This document shows positions 23,901 to 36,254 of a stretch of DNA of 64,000 nt, one piece after another. The notes below the pieces were generated by a model that saw only the letters and a program-made list of their open reading frames with translations, was not told where the DNA came from and did not search any database. The stretch is from Niebla homalea (Eukaryota > Ascomycota > Lecanoromycetes > Lecanorales > Ramalinaceae): assembly GCA_019925105.1 (NCBI GenBank), contig JAHGAU010000014.1, positions 1-64,000 on the forward strand, given 5' to 3'. A program made the position numbers and the translations under genes. Numbering within the stretch: the stretch's first letter is position 1; each line of letters opens with the position of its first letter.

Positions 23901-26900
23901 GCGCCACCCGCTTCCGTCAACATGGAGAGGTACGCTCTAGGGCTGCTGATATCAAGAGCGCAAATGTCACCTCCTTCTTTCAGGAGGCTTCTAACGTTAG
24001 CGAGCGCAGTATCCGGACGCTCTGAAATATTCGCGAGGTCAAAGGCCAGGATAACGTCAAATTTCCGACCTGGCGCTCCTTGGATTTCTGAATCTTTATC
24101 TGCATCAAAGATGATGTACTCGACTCCACTTTTGAGCTTCTGGGCTTCCGCCAGTGTCCCAGCGCTTGACAATGCAGTTGTATACCGAAGAGTCTGCTGT
24201 AAGACGTCAAGCCCCGGTATGTGATTAAGCATAGATACAGGCGCAACTTGAGCCGGAGTTGCTGATAACTCAAGAATTGAAAACTGCGGGTCAGTGAAAT
24301 GGAGTAAACGAAGATACTAAGCAGGTCAGTATAGGCATCTCATCAGCGAGCTTAGGGATCCTTACTTCGCCAAGCTGCCTCAACAAGAGCTTGATGGCCG
24401 CGCTCTGCATAAGATGACCAGTTTGAGAAGCTATAGCTTCAACGTCGGAATCTGATTTGTTTGCCATCAGGTGCCCTTTTAGTCCCTTTGAAAGGTTTTC
24501 TACTTGGACAATATCGATGTTGCACTCGCTAGGTGAGTGCGTATGATCTAAAAACCCTTGGCGAAGATGGTCTGGGCTGTCTGTAATTTGATTCTGGGAC
24601 TGCATCCGCTCCCAAAGTGCCCTTTTCGTAGGTGAGACCTGATCGACTGCAACAGTCTTCAGCGCATGGTCGATACAAGTGAGCGCATTTGCTTCATCAC
24701 GCCAAACCAGGTTCGTTAGACCGTCCTCACCTTCTGATCTACACGCGTCTTTGATCGCTCGCTCTGTTTCTTCGGCTGAGAGTAGCTGGATTGCTGGCTT
24801 CCACGTAAGCTTACTACAGAGGCTCCTGAGCCCCACGTTGTTCTCAGACGCTGAACCTGAGATCCCAATCTCAGTACACACGAAGCCAATAATCTTCACA
24901 ACCGGATGAGCAGCGTCCTCGGCAAACACGATGATATCGGCCTTTAATTCTTTGAGCCCATGTGTTTCCGCGTTCGAGAATCCGCCCATGCGAGCTCCAG
25001 TCTGGAAAGGAACGTCTGCTGAGACAAAGACTTCCTCAATGGCTCTAGGTACCATTGCCTGCCTCAGATCATCATCAACCCTTTGGATCGCTGCGAAAGC
25101 GCCGTGAAACATGGCATCAAGGGTGCCAGGGTGAATCACGTGTGGCCGCTTGGTTGCTTCGGCAGTGACTGCGGCGTATGTCTCAGGGACTTCTACGGTA
25201 CACAAGCTCTTGCCATTGCCGCTTCTGATTTCTTTTAAGTTCTTGAAGACTGGGCCGTACTTTAGACCAATAGCGGCAAGATTACGATAAAAAACTTCCG
25301 GGGCAATGTGTTGCTTGCATAAAGAAGCCGCCTCCCGGCATCTGAGCTGCAGATGTTCAGATTCGACTTCCCATTCCTGGCTCAAGCTAGAATCTTTGCC
25401 CTGCTCGTAGTCAATCAAGAGGAGTCCTGAGCAATTCCGTTGTGGAGTTTCAGCGTTGGGTGATGTGGTCACCACAAAGTCTAACCACGTATAATCACTC
25501 TGCCGTGTACCGGTGAAGTGGGGTCTCAATTGGACAGCGCACTCTATATCTGTGTCCTCTGAAATGATCAAAGCAGTCGTCAACTGCACGTCTCTAAGGT
25601 GGAAGCCTGCAATCTTCCGGTGAGGATCAGCAATCTGATGGGCAGCTTCGAAAGCCATGGCCAAGAAGCCAGCACCAGGGTACAAAATGGAAGATCCAAT
25701 CTGATGATCCGATAACCAGGGTTCCTCCGACAGTCTGATGAACTTTCTCCACAAGTATTCTCCCGGTGCGAAAGAAGAGCTGGGTGCCCCCAAAAGACTG
25801 AGAGGTGGTTGCTTTCGGTGCCGGAACTCCCTCGCGAGTCGCGACTCCTCCCAATAGCCCTGAGAATGATTCCATGGATACGAGGGTAGATCAACAAGTA
25901 GGCTGATGTTTTCCTTGCAGCTTTCATTATTGACAGAAAGTGAGTTGATTAGGCCGCCTCGGGTGAATACAGCACCCGCGAGGGCTTGAGCCGTCTGAAG
26001 TCCGTCCTGCTCTCTTTGCAAGACAGTCTCATATGGCATATTGGTGATACCGTGAGTCTTCAATGTCTGAGTTGATGGCCCTTGCAGCGCAGGATGAGGC
26101 CCAATCTCGATCAGCAGGTCGACTGCATTTTCTTCCCCGCGTCTGCCATTGTTCTGCACGGGGCGCACCATGTCATAGATGGCCTTGGCGAATTGCACGG
26201 GCGAGGTGAGGTTACGTACCCAATTGGCAGCACCAAGCTCGTCCGGCCGGATTTGACATCCAGTGACGCTCGAATGCATTCGACATTGTCCGGTTGGCGT
26301 TTGTGTTTGAAGATCGCTTATATGTTCGAAGTAATCCTGAGCTACGACCTGCATATGAGGCGAATGGTAAGCAGTATCAACCTTCAACTTTCGTGCAAAG
26401 ATTCCGTTTTCCGCAAATTTGGCCGCCATCCTATCAATGTCGGCCTTGTCGCCCGAAAGTGTCACACTTGAGGGTGAATTAATGCAGGCTAGCACCACTT
26501 CACCCTCGTTCTCAGCTTGGGAGATCCACATCTCGGCTTGCTTAGGAGATAGCCCTACAGCCATCATCGATCCTGAAATGTCTGGTGCGACCTCTTTGAG
26601 AGCCGTAGAAACGATTCCACGATAATATGCGACCCTCCACGCATCCTCGCGACTCAGGGCACCAAGGCAGTAAGCTGCCGCGATCTCACCGCTGGAGTGT
26701 CCCGCGACCGCCACGGGGGTGATGCTCCAAGTCCATAGGAGGTCCACCATGGCAACTTGTAGCACGGTGCAGATCGTCTGGCTGAACACGGCGAGATGCA
26801 GTCTGGATGAGAACTTCCCCTTCATCAGTTCGTCTTCCACCGCCCATGCACATGAGCAAGCCTCTCTAAGGTGTTGATCTGCGGCTTGGATGCTTTCTCG

Positions 26901-28949
26901 GAAAGCAGGATAGACCATTAACTCGACCCCCATCCTTGGCCATTGTGCGCCTTGGCCTGTGAAGACGAATCCAATACGGGGATTATCACTGGCTCGAGTT
27001 GCTGATAATATCTCTTCGTCCTGCAAAACTCCGAGGAGATGCTCGATTGATGTTGCGGCGCAGCTCGTCCTCCATTGCAGAGTAGCCCTCCGGCTCAGCG
27101 TGAAAGACAGGTCGGAAAGATACGCTTGGGTGTTGCAAGTCTCATCTTCTAATCTGCTCATCAGATGATCAGCCAAAGCTTTTTTGGTACGCGTCAACCC
27201 TTCCTTATCCTGGGCACTGAATAAGAAAATACGAGAGTCAGCTTCTGCGCCTCCATCATTGCCATTGTTCTGAGGCCTCTCGTCCACTTCTATAGGGTTC
27301 TTCTTGTAAAGTCTCTCATCTCGATTGATGTCATCCTTCTTGCGGGATCTGATTTTAATGTTCGTGGCATCATGGGATACTGCCTTCTGTGTCGACTTTG
27401 CACCATAATTAGACACGCCGTCAAAGACGCCGTGTGCATGTTCAGAAAACCTTCTCTTGACGGGTGAGGAGGGAAAACCACTGATCGAGCTCCATTTCAT
27501 CCGTTCACCATTTTCGAAGGCTCGTCCTGATATCTGGGTGTGATGCATCCCTTGGACCTCAAAGCTCTGCAGATAATGGTATGCGTCATCAAGGATCGCA
27601 TGCGCATTTGTTCCTCCATAGCCAAAGGAGTTCACGCTGATCCTTCGCAACCTAGAAGCTGGCCATGGAGTCAAAGCAGTCGCTACCTTTAAACCCCACT
27701 GTTCAAACTTGATCTTTGCATTTCCTTTCTTATAATGGATTGTTGGTGGGATCACACCGCGTTCGAGTATCAGAATGGATTTAAGTATACCAGCGAGGCC
27801 AGCGCAAGCCTCCAAGTGACCAATATTGGTCTTTACGGATCCTATGTAAAGAGGGTCGTCAGACGGACGGCCTTTGGAGACTGTCTCGGATAGAGCCAGT
27901 GTTTCTTCTGTGTCGCCAGCCTGAGTCCCTGTGCCGTGAGCTTCTACGTACCCCGTGCTCCTGAAGTCCAAATCTGCAGCAGCATACGTATCTCTAATCA
28001 AGGCCGCCTGTGCATCCGCGCTGGGAAGCGTGAATCCTTTGGTGTGTCCATCTTGGTTACTCCCTGTACTTCGAATGACGGCACGAATTGGATCCCGACC
28101 CGTAACCGCCTCATCGACCCTCTTCAGCACGATAGCCGCAATTCCCTCGCCCCGACCATAGCCATCGCTTGATTCGTCGAAACTTTTACATTTGCCATCC
28201 GGCGACAGAAAGTGCTGGTTAGAAAGAAACATGAACATCTCGGGGTTCAGAAGAAGATTGACCCCTCCGACAATAGCCGTATTACACTCCCCAGACCTCA
28301 AGCTCTGGCAAGCTAAATGCAGAGCCACTAGGCTCGACGAGCAAGCAGTATCCAAGCTGAAGCTCGGCCCGTGCAGGTCGAAGAGCCATGATATTCGGTT
28401 GGCCAAGGATGTTTTCGTACTGCCACTGTAGGTGTACATGGGTGCTGTATCCGGGTCTTTAAAGAGCAACTCCCTGTAATCACTGGTGTGGTGGCCAACG
28501 AAGACGCCCGTCTTAGAGCCGGCGACATCCTTGATGGATAGCCCTGCGTTTTCGAGGCTTTGATAAGCGACCTCGATCATCAGCCGGTGCTGCGGATCCA
28601 TAGAGGAGGCCTCTGCCTTCGAAACCCCGAAGAAGTTGGCGTCGAACTTGGTGATGTCGTCTTTTAGAAAGTGGGCCCCTCTCGTAATGCTGGTGTTCAC
28701 GTTGCCTGAGGTGGAGTGGAAGGCCTCAACGTTGAATCGTTCTCTAGGTATCTCCGACCAAGCCGCTGGGGATCATAGATCACCGTTAGCGGGGTCTCAC
28801 TTCCAGTTCCATCTCTCAGCTTTGCACTTACATTCTCCATGGCAGATCGACTCCCAGAAATGATCAAGTGTATCACCATCTCCAGGAAAGCGGCATGACA
28901 AGCCCGTGACGGCCACGGAACGACCATCACGTCGAGATTGCGTGGCCAT
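20927..28949 (-). CDS. Highly reducing type I polyketide synthase (KS-AT-DH-psiMT-ER-KR-ACP)
   Basis: It builds a reduced polyketide chain from malonyl units. Exons (minus strand) are 28949-28832, 28765-24366, 24316-23898, 23843-23013 and 22967-20927. All junctions are GT-AG and in frame, giving 2,602 aa. The start MATQSRRDGRSVAVTGLSC is just before the conserved KS opening. The KS has DTACSSSL (Cys about 181), EAHGTGT (His about 316) and NIGHLEAC (His about 356). The AT has GHSSGE (Ser about 730). The DH has His about 1060 and LDAMFH (Asp about 1256). The methyltransferase region lacks a SAM-binding glycine motif (ILELSATPAQ near 1520). The ER has HAAAGGVGQ near 2023. The KR has GGFGGLGRS near 2233 and Tyr about 2373. 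The ACP has GVDSL (Ser about 2553). The DH motif HQIGSSILYP has Ser where HxxxGxxxxP expects Gly. No release domain is present. The divergent ACP-TE gene at 29,558 may supply it. Confidence 0.95.
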
Positions 28950-29557
28950 TACTCGATGTATGCTGAAAAGTTTCTTGACTGTTTAGGATATGAAGAATAA
29001 GCGACGGCCGAGACTAGGTCAGGCTGGCTCTAGTACCTTATGAGAGGATCCTGAGTCCAGTATCTACTCAAGTTAGCATATCGTACTTATAGTGACAAGG
29101 CATCAGACGGATTGAACTCAAAACTTGTTACTTGAGGAGGATGTGCACGAGATAATAGCATGATCGGAAATGCACAGGTTTTGGGGAGGCTGAGAGCTCA
29201 TAGGTAATTCGTGGTGCTACCCTCACAACTGTGTCGCTGATCATAGTAAGACAATCGTTCCCGGTCATTTTCCGCTCCTCGCAGCGCACGGATCGTCATT
29301 CACGCCTGTAACAGCGGCGTCATAGCGTCTAAGCTCAAGATGATTTAGTTCCTGGCATAGTATTCACCATGCTTGGTCAGCCTGATCGGCTTGAAATCTC
29401 GGCCTCGGTACATTCTTATAGCAAATAGGAAGGCATCAAAAAATCGCCGAGTCATTGCAAGTAATCTTTCAAGGGCTTTTGCGGTTGCATATCTAGGTGG
29501 TGACTGATAACGTGCGCATCCTCTAGAATAGTCAGCTCGACGCAGCAGGCCGATTCG
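28950..29557. promoter_or_regulatory. Bidirectional intergenic promoter region between PKS and ACP-TE
   Basis: About 600 bp separates the divergent start codons of the PKS and the ACP-thioesterase. No coding sequence is seen. Shared divergent promoters are common in fungal metabolite clusters and suggest co-regulation, but I cannot name a specific regulator site from the sequence. Confidence 0.55.
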
Positions 29558-30851
29558 ATGTCTGCTGTGATCAGGTCGAAGATGCTCAATAATGATCAAG
29601 TCCTTGCGGTATTCAAAATCATAGCTGATGAGATTGGCGTCACTGAGGACAACGTATACGACACCGATGACTTCTCCCTTTTCGGGCTTGACGATGTCCT
29701 ATCTAAATCAATCACGGAACGCATCAAGGAGCAGCTCAAGCTAGACTTGCCCTCCACCCTCTTCCAAATGAACTCAAGCGCCACGGATGTTCGTGATTAT
29801 CTCAAAAAGCAGGATGAGAACAGAATCCAGGACGTCGGATTACCTCTTCCAGCCAGTAGAAGCGGGAAGCCGAACAACCGCAAGGAACGAACGATCAAAT
29901 CCAGGGCTCCTCCACTGTCCATCACCCTGCAAGGCCACCCTTCGACCGCCCACAAAATAATCTTCCTGCTCCCTGACGGCAGTGGCTCCGCAATGGTATA
30001 CTCGCAGTTTCCTCAAATTGCCCAATCCGTCTGCTTGGTCGCATTCAACAGTCCCTTTTTGACTGTCCATACGCCCAACAACAAGGGAGAAGATCCGATC
30101 TCCTTCAAAAAGACCTCCATCGAGTCCCTCTGCCTCATCTGGGCCGAGGAGATCCGGCGCCGACAGGCCTCGGGGCCATACATCCTTGGCGGATACTCGG
30201 CGGGCGGGTACTACGCCTTTGAGGTGGCTAAGCATCTGAGGCGCGCGGGCCAGGTGGTGGAGAAGTTGGTCTTGATTGATACGCCCTGCCGGCTGGAGTT
30301 TGGGGCACCACAGATGGAGGCTATCGATTTCCTCAGCGAGCGTGGGATGCTAGGCGGTCAGGGCACGGCAAGGAAGGCGCCTGATTGGTTCTTGAGACAC
30401 TTCCGGCGCACCATCGAGGCCGTGGAGAGGTACATGCCGACGAGCATGGCTCGGGAGGAGGAGAAGCAAGCAAATGCAAAGGAGATGCCAGAATGCTTCG
30501 TCATTTGGGCGACGCAGGGGGTCTTTGACGAAATCGATGTGGAGCCTTTAGAGATAAGGCTAGATTGGAGTGCTAGCATTACTAGATTCATGCTGGAGGG
30601 AGGGAAGAAGCTGGGGTCCGACCTGCACGGCTGGGATCGGATTCTGCCGGACGCGACGATCTGGGAAGGTCAGGTGCCTGGGAATCATTTTTCATTGGTG
30701 CACCGGCCTAATGTAAGTCTCCATGGAGAGCCTCAAAAGCTCTGTGAGTGAATCTGCTGACATCTGGTAGTGCAATGCTTTTCAAGCAATCTTTCGTGAC
30801 CTATTGCAAGACGTCCCAGATCGAAGGCAATATGCATGGCAGCTTCGATAA
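29558..30851 (+). CDS. Stand-alone ACP-thioesterase didomain with ACP Ser-to-Asp substitution
   Basis: The likely role is release or editing of a polyketide chain. Exons 29558-30712 and 30771-30851 (GTAAGT...GGTAG intron) give 411 aa. Residues about 10-85 resemble the last ACP of a non-reducing PKS, but the motif reads FGLDDVLS. Asp46 stands where the phosphopantetheine Ser of GxDSL belongs, so this ACP should not be loadable. Residues about 130-405 form an alpha/beta-hydrolase thioesterase with LLPDGSGS, the nucleophile elbow GGYSAGG (Ser214), VLIDTPC (Asp241) and GNHFSLVH (His377), so a full triad is visible. Splicing restores a sensible C-terminus ending AWQLR; without it the frame ends soon after the triad His. 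A second in-frame ATG at 29,582 is possible. It is divergent from the HR-PKS, which lacks a release domain, so it may act in trans. Confidence 0.9.
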
Positions 30852-32708
30852 GTCTCCAAGACGTTACTCACGTACCTTCTTCAAATGCAGATTCTTCACC
30901 GCTGAAATGTAAACAAGTTCTTTACAACTGGGTGACTGTTGGCAATACTGTGTAGGATATATTCCTCTTGTCCCCACCGTAGAAATTGCCAAACCCCCGA
31001 ACCTCTTTTTCTATAGCCCTCATTTACCATCCTACATAACACCAAGGATTCTGAATCCAGATATCTAATCTCTTCAGATCCCAGTCTGCACTGCGATTCT
31101 GACTGACCAGATCGGACCTGATGAGATCGTGAAGGTCCTGTATCAGACCTACCACAGTATATTACACCGACCACTTCGCTAGCTGCTGAAAAGAGATTCC
31201 AAATTGAAGTTTCGTATGAGTAAGATCGTGGGTAGGTTGGTCCGGAATACTATGACTGCTATAGATCGAAGGAACGATGGCTCACATGTTTGACTGATCC
31301 TACCCAAATATCTATCTGGTTTCAAACTCTGAATTGGAAGTGGGATCCTACACAGCGTCCCACGGTCAGAAATCTTGACTTTGGCGCGGCTTTCAGCCTA
31401 ATCGCTGCTGTACGACACGGGTTTGGGACGGCCCACCCAAAGTGGAGAGAATTTTGCTCATTCAAATGTGTCTGCTGGCCTTGTCTTTACCCCAACAATG
31501 CTGCTTTTACACCTCCAGCTTCATGGTAAGAGCGTTAATGAGACGCATAGTCAAAGAACTTTCCTTCTCAACCCACGCTCTAATTCATAGTCATGCCTTT
31601 GTCGCAAAGATTATAGAGCTTGGAGCAGATATCGCCTGATGTCCTATTCTGCGCTTAGGTATGGCCACGGCGGCACAGAGAGGTATATGATGATGGTGCT
31701 CTCAAGCACCCACTTCCAGAGACTTCTTGAACCTCGAGTATGTTTTAAGACGCGCTGGACCTCTCACAAAAGTGTTTACCCTGACTTACTTGACTCAGGC
31801 TGCGGACGGTGTAAAGAAGCTTCATACCAATCAAGTTCTTTGTGCGAGTGAAAGAGATCAAATCGGCAAGTGGATTGAGCCTTGCCTCGAGCTGTCGTAC
31901 GCAATCTCTTGGTTTGCCTCTCTGCCAATTGCACATCTTGGTGACAAGGAGTGGGCTCGGTAAGGTGCTCGCAAAGGCTATGCTGAAATTACGAATACCG
32001 AGCCTCAATTCTCGCCCTAGCCTAGAGGCTTCGCGAGTTAACCTCCGAGGACAGAGGAGACTCGATAAAATGACAGAGAATTCTGTACGATCAGCTGTTT
32101 CGGACAGAGGGCGAACTTTTCGCTGTTTAAGGGGTCGGTTTCTGTAACGAGTATGTCGATTTTCGTGAAAACTTTTTGCTCGTTGGCCTGGAGGTACTAG
32201 GAGAAGGAGGATGGTGGGTGGAGAGGCAGTGATGCGGACGTTTGTTAAGGCTAAGATTATGGCACTGTGGGTTGTAAGGGTTTGACAATCTGTACTGTAT
32301 GTGCTATGAGGGGGAGATGGAGGAATTGTAATGTGTTAAAAGGTTGGGGATGATGCGGACAGATGATTTCTTTAACTATAAGACCCGTTGGCTGATCGAT
32401 TTCTTCCTTCCCTGATCGCTTCGTTGCTGTGAAAGGTGATCGGCCAGCAGATTTGAGCTTGTCCCTGTGGACGAATTCGCTCTGGTCTCAGTAGCCTGTC
32501 TTAGCCCCAAACATATTAGGCGTGTTCGCGCCCTTGGTACATTTGCTTGAATGTCTACTGTCCAGTGCTCACCACGTTAAGAGCGAGGTGACTCATTCCG
32601 GTGCGTTCCTTTCCCAAAAATGAAGACAAAGCCAACCCTTTTCGTGTCACAAACAGCTAGTCACTTGAACAACTCCAGCATAGAAGCTCATCGTCTCGTC
32701 ATCCTCCA
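30852..32708. other. Intergenic, no supported gene
   Basis: Balanced composition. Only short open frames are present, none with family resemblance or a plausible exon chain. It probably holds the 3' end of the ACP-TE transcript and the 3' end of the facing metalloprotease gene. Confidence 0.5.
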
Positions 32709-34203
32709 TCATGGTAAGTTGTAACCCAACGCCATCACAGCGGCCTGTAGTCCGGCGGCATTGAAGTTGGGAAGCACGCTGGGCGGCAGATCATCTACAA
32801 CGTCAGGCAGAGTATTGTTGTGCGGTATACTGCTGTCCTTGGTTGATCCGATGCTTGACTGCCGCTTCGAATGGTAGTCCATCTGCTCCGGCCGCGGAAG
32901 CTCCCTTTGCGTCTTTCCGTTGGAGTAGTTGATGAGGGGATACTCTCGGCACGCCAGGGCGACGGCTGGACGAGATCGTGAGTAAAGGCGCACCATCTCC
33001 ATAGACTGATGGAAAGAATGGGTTGATTTTGACTTACAAACGGCATAGTACGCGTAGTTGTTAGGGTTGTTAAGCTGAAAGTCGGCGTTCTTATAGCAGA
33101 GGTTGTTCAGATCATATTCCTCCGTCCTGAAAGGCAGAGGGTGTGGGACATAGATATGAGCCAGCTCATGCAGGATGATCGAGAATTGGTTCCTGACGGC
33201 GTCCTTGTGGTTATCGTATATGGTCGAGTTCTTCGTATAGTCCACTGTTGGGCAATTGGCTCCGGCGATTGGGAAGGGTGGATAATTACTGAAAAAGGTG
33301 GGACACAGGAAAAGATTGCCCCCGTTTTCCTATATCTCAGGTCGCCGAGTCAGCATGGTATTCGAAAGTTGAATCGGGTGAGCCCAAGGAAGGTACAAGC
33401 TCGCTTGTCTATTGCTGGACAAGGTGTTCGGCATCGCTGAGCTTGTACGGCGTGGAATACCTCGGATCCCTAGGGACGAATAAAGGCATGGTTTCCGAAT
33501 TATACTTACGAATGCAACACCGCCTTTGTTAGAGCTACACGTTGTCAAGCTGTTCTGGATGTAGGGACCACTCTTCTCGTTGATACAGATAAACATCGGC
33601 CGATTGATTGTCTCACCACTTTGGGTTTGAGTGGCACCGTTGGTTATATCGGTGAACACTCGCTGCACCTTATTCCTGTGATTATTCTTGAAGAAAACTA
33701 AGAAGGGATCTTGATGCGGATCCGGGGTTGGGTTGCCCATGGCCGAGATGACTGGATTCGTGAGGACGTCGCCCAAGTGCGAAAACAATGTTATCAAATC
33801 CTGCGCTTCTTCTGGGAGGCAACCCGCAAAGACATAAGGCCCATTGTTCTGGAAACATAATTCGGGATTAGTAGGTGCGATATCAAATTCACTGCATAGA
33901 TTTTCAGGGATGTCTAGAAGAGCTTCGTTCATGCGGAAGTGCCATTGAGCTCCTCCAAAATTTTGGAAGAGTCTACTGTGCTCTGGGTTCACGTACACTA
34001 GGAGGATCTCAGATTCAGTGTTACCTGAATACTGGAGCGCTCAAAATATGGATTGGGAGACGGGCACCGACTTACAAGAGAGGCAGACCGTAAACCAGCT
34101 CTGTCTGACTGTACTGGCGATCTTCAAGGGCTGGTGAGGTCATGGAAATAGGCGCTGTGAGCAGTAACAGGGAAAGAGCTTTCATGGCTATGGTGCCGGC
34201 CAT
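32709..34203 (-). CDS. Secreted M35-like (deuterolysin-type) zinc metalloprotease
   Basis: This is a likely extracellular zinc protease. The ATG at 34,203 opens a hydrophobic signal-like segment (KALSLLLLTAPISM). The main exon runs from about 34,050 to 33510 (readable SEILLVYVNPEHSRL onward), then 33329-33042 and 33005-32709. The third exon carries HELAH, the zinc-binding HExxH, followed by an Asp-containing stretch and NPNNYAYYA, which matches the conserved end of aspzincins. Junctions 33510/33329 and 33042/33005 are in frame; the latter uses a GTTTGT donor. The first junction is not resolved: the strong GTAAGT donor after GLPLL does not give an in-frame join to any obvious acceptor. Either a weaker donor is used or there is a one-base lesion. 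Confidence 0.75.
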
Positions 34204-36254
34204 GTTGGTGCACCAATTCTGCTTCAGACAAAGATTTCGAAGACAGCTCCCTCCCTGTAAGAAACTTTTACGCGTTATTCGCTCGACATAAAATGCCCCT
34301 CAGGCTCTTATATAGATCGCTCTAGACTGATGCAATGAACAGAATCATGTTCCTAGTTGAAACAGCGCTAATAAGCCCCATGTTAATACACCCATGTCGC
34401 TCTTTCGAAAATGATAAGCTGCGCTATTATGATCTGCTGCCAAGGTGCCAATGGAAACTAAGTGAGGAAACTCTTCTACGCCTTTAGCCGCAAAAGGTTG
34501 ACTACGCATATTGCGACGTCGTGGAAGGAGCAAAGCGCTCTTAAAGCGACCCAGAGCGTCTCAGCCAAGGAGAGTCGATCTCGCTTGGATCAGACACACA
34601 GAGAAAGAAACATGAACATCCTTTACCACCAGCAGATGAGTCAAGCAAATAGTGTGTAAGGGCATCAAAGTATAAGCCCAGAGCACCCTCATCTTAGCTC
34701 TTACAGCTCAAGCCGCTCTTCGATTATACGATCTTTGGGACGTCTCCTGGCAACAACAACCGTGCGAGAAGCACATTCTCTTCATTTACCTCGACGAGCA
34801 AAGACCTGACCACGAATCAATCGCCAGCTAATGAGCGCGGTCTGTATTGCGGGTGATTTCAATGGCTTCATTCTTGGACACTGTCGGCCTAGCTGGAAGC
34901 CAAAGCATTGAATAGCTTACCCTCAATGACATAAACACCGAAATCACTCGTCTCCAGGGCAGACAAGTCGCTACTAAAAGAGCACACTGAGTACGTGCAG
35001 ATCCTCAGGTCACTTGAAAACCCAGGGCCGCTTCTACATGGGGCCCAACCAGGCCATTCTGTACCAAGACAAGCGTTATCAGGCTTTAGGCTCGACTTAG
35101 CTGCATGAGCCCCTTTAGGGCAGGTTCAACTCCGATTATTTCTCGTGGCCCCATGCAGTCAGACTCGCCCCAATGGCAGCTGAATTTAAGCCGGTCTGAT
35201 ATGGATAATTATATATGATTGCTGATGTGATGGTATCTGCGCTTGCAGTCTCAGGATCTGAGACGCACCGGATGCAATTTGGATCCCGGTAAAAAAGCTC
35301 TGAAAGCCAGCGTAATATACAGTTGTGTTGAAACTGCCAAGGCTACTGAGCCTCAGTCTCGCCCTGGCATGTTACGACACACTACATAGTACATGTGGAT
35401 TCCACAGGTTGGAAATTGTACTATGAAAAAGGCCCTCAAATTCTCAGCACTCAACAAAGCTTGGCCGTCTATTGAAGTTTGCGATGCAGTTAGAGATCTA
35501 TCAATGTGCAAGAGCATCTACTGGCTATGGTGCCAGTGGTGCCAAGCACTCTTACAGGACTCCTTCGTGGGGATGGGGGGTCGCAGAGCCTACAAAAGAT
35601 CAAGGTGAATCTTCTTACATTCAGGATGTCGAATTTACCTACCAAAAAAGGCCAAAAGCAACAACTTCGTGCAGCTGCAGCATGAAAATTAATTTTACAT
35701 GAGAGTATACTAGGCATGAAAGGCGTCTGTGATTGGGCAGTATGGCTTGCAAGCCAGGGTCCCCAGTGTCTCTGCTGGTGCGTGGGAGACCGATGTACAT
35801 GTCAGAGTGTAGACAGCAGGTAAGAAACGAGTTTCAGTGCTTCTTGATGAGCCATAGATCTCATCAAGCATGTCAAGATGTCTCAATGTAGGGGAATCTA
35901 GTGGAGTCTTCTTTTTCGCCTTGAACTGTCATACAAACGAAAATTCGGTGTGCAGGAGGTCCTTGCCGATAAGCTGTATTTTTATTTCGATGAGCTGTGG
36001 AAAGATGACTTCTGGCTTGCAAGTGGCAGTAAGAATTTGTGTTTGCGGGTAAATGGAGCCTTCGCGGCAATCTTCGGTATTTGAGGGGAAATGAAGCTTT
36101 ACGGCAGTCTTCGGCCGATGCTGATCATAGAGATAAGGATTCAGGCTGCCAGATCATCTCTGTTTCCAAGACAGCTTTCTAGGAGCGAATTAAATAATCC
36201 TCCAACTTTTCGAGGTGCAGAAGAGCCTTCTTGCGCGAATTTATCAAGAAAGCA
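34204..36254. other. Intergenic, no supported gene
   Basis: About 2 kb with only short, unrelated open frames on both strands. It probably includes the promoters of the metalloprotease (left) and the O-methyltransferase (right). No RNA gene or repeat is recognised. Confidence 0.5.

Noticed and set aside
31290..31963. Short plus-strand frames between the ACP-TE and the metalloprotease
   Set aside because: No family resemblance, no plausible splice chain, and composition does not differ from intergenic DNA.
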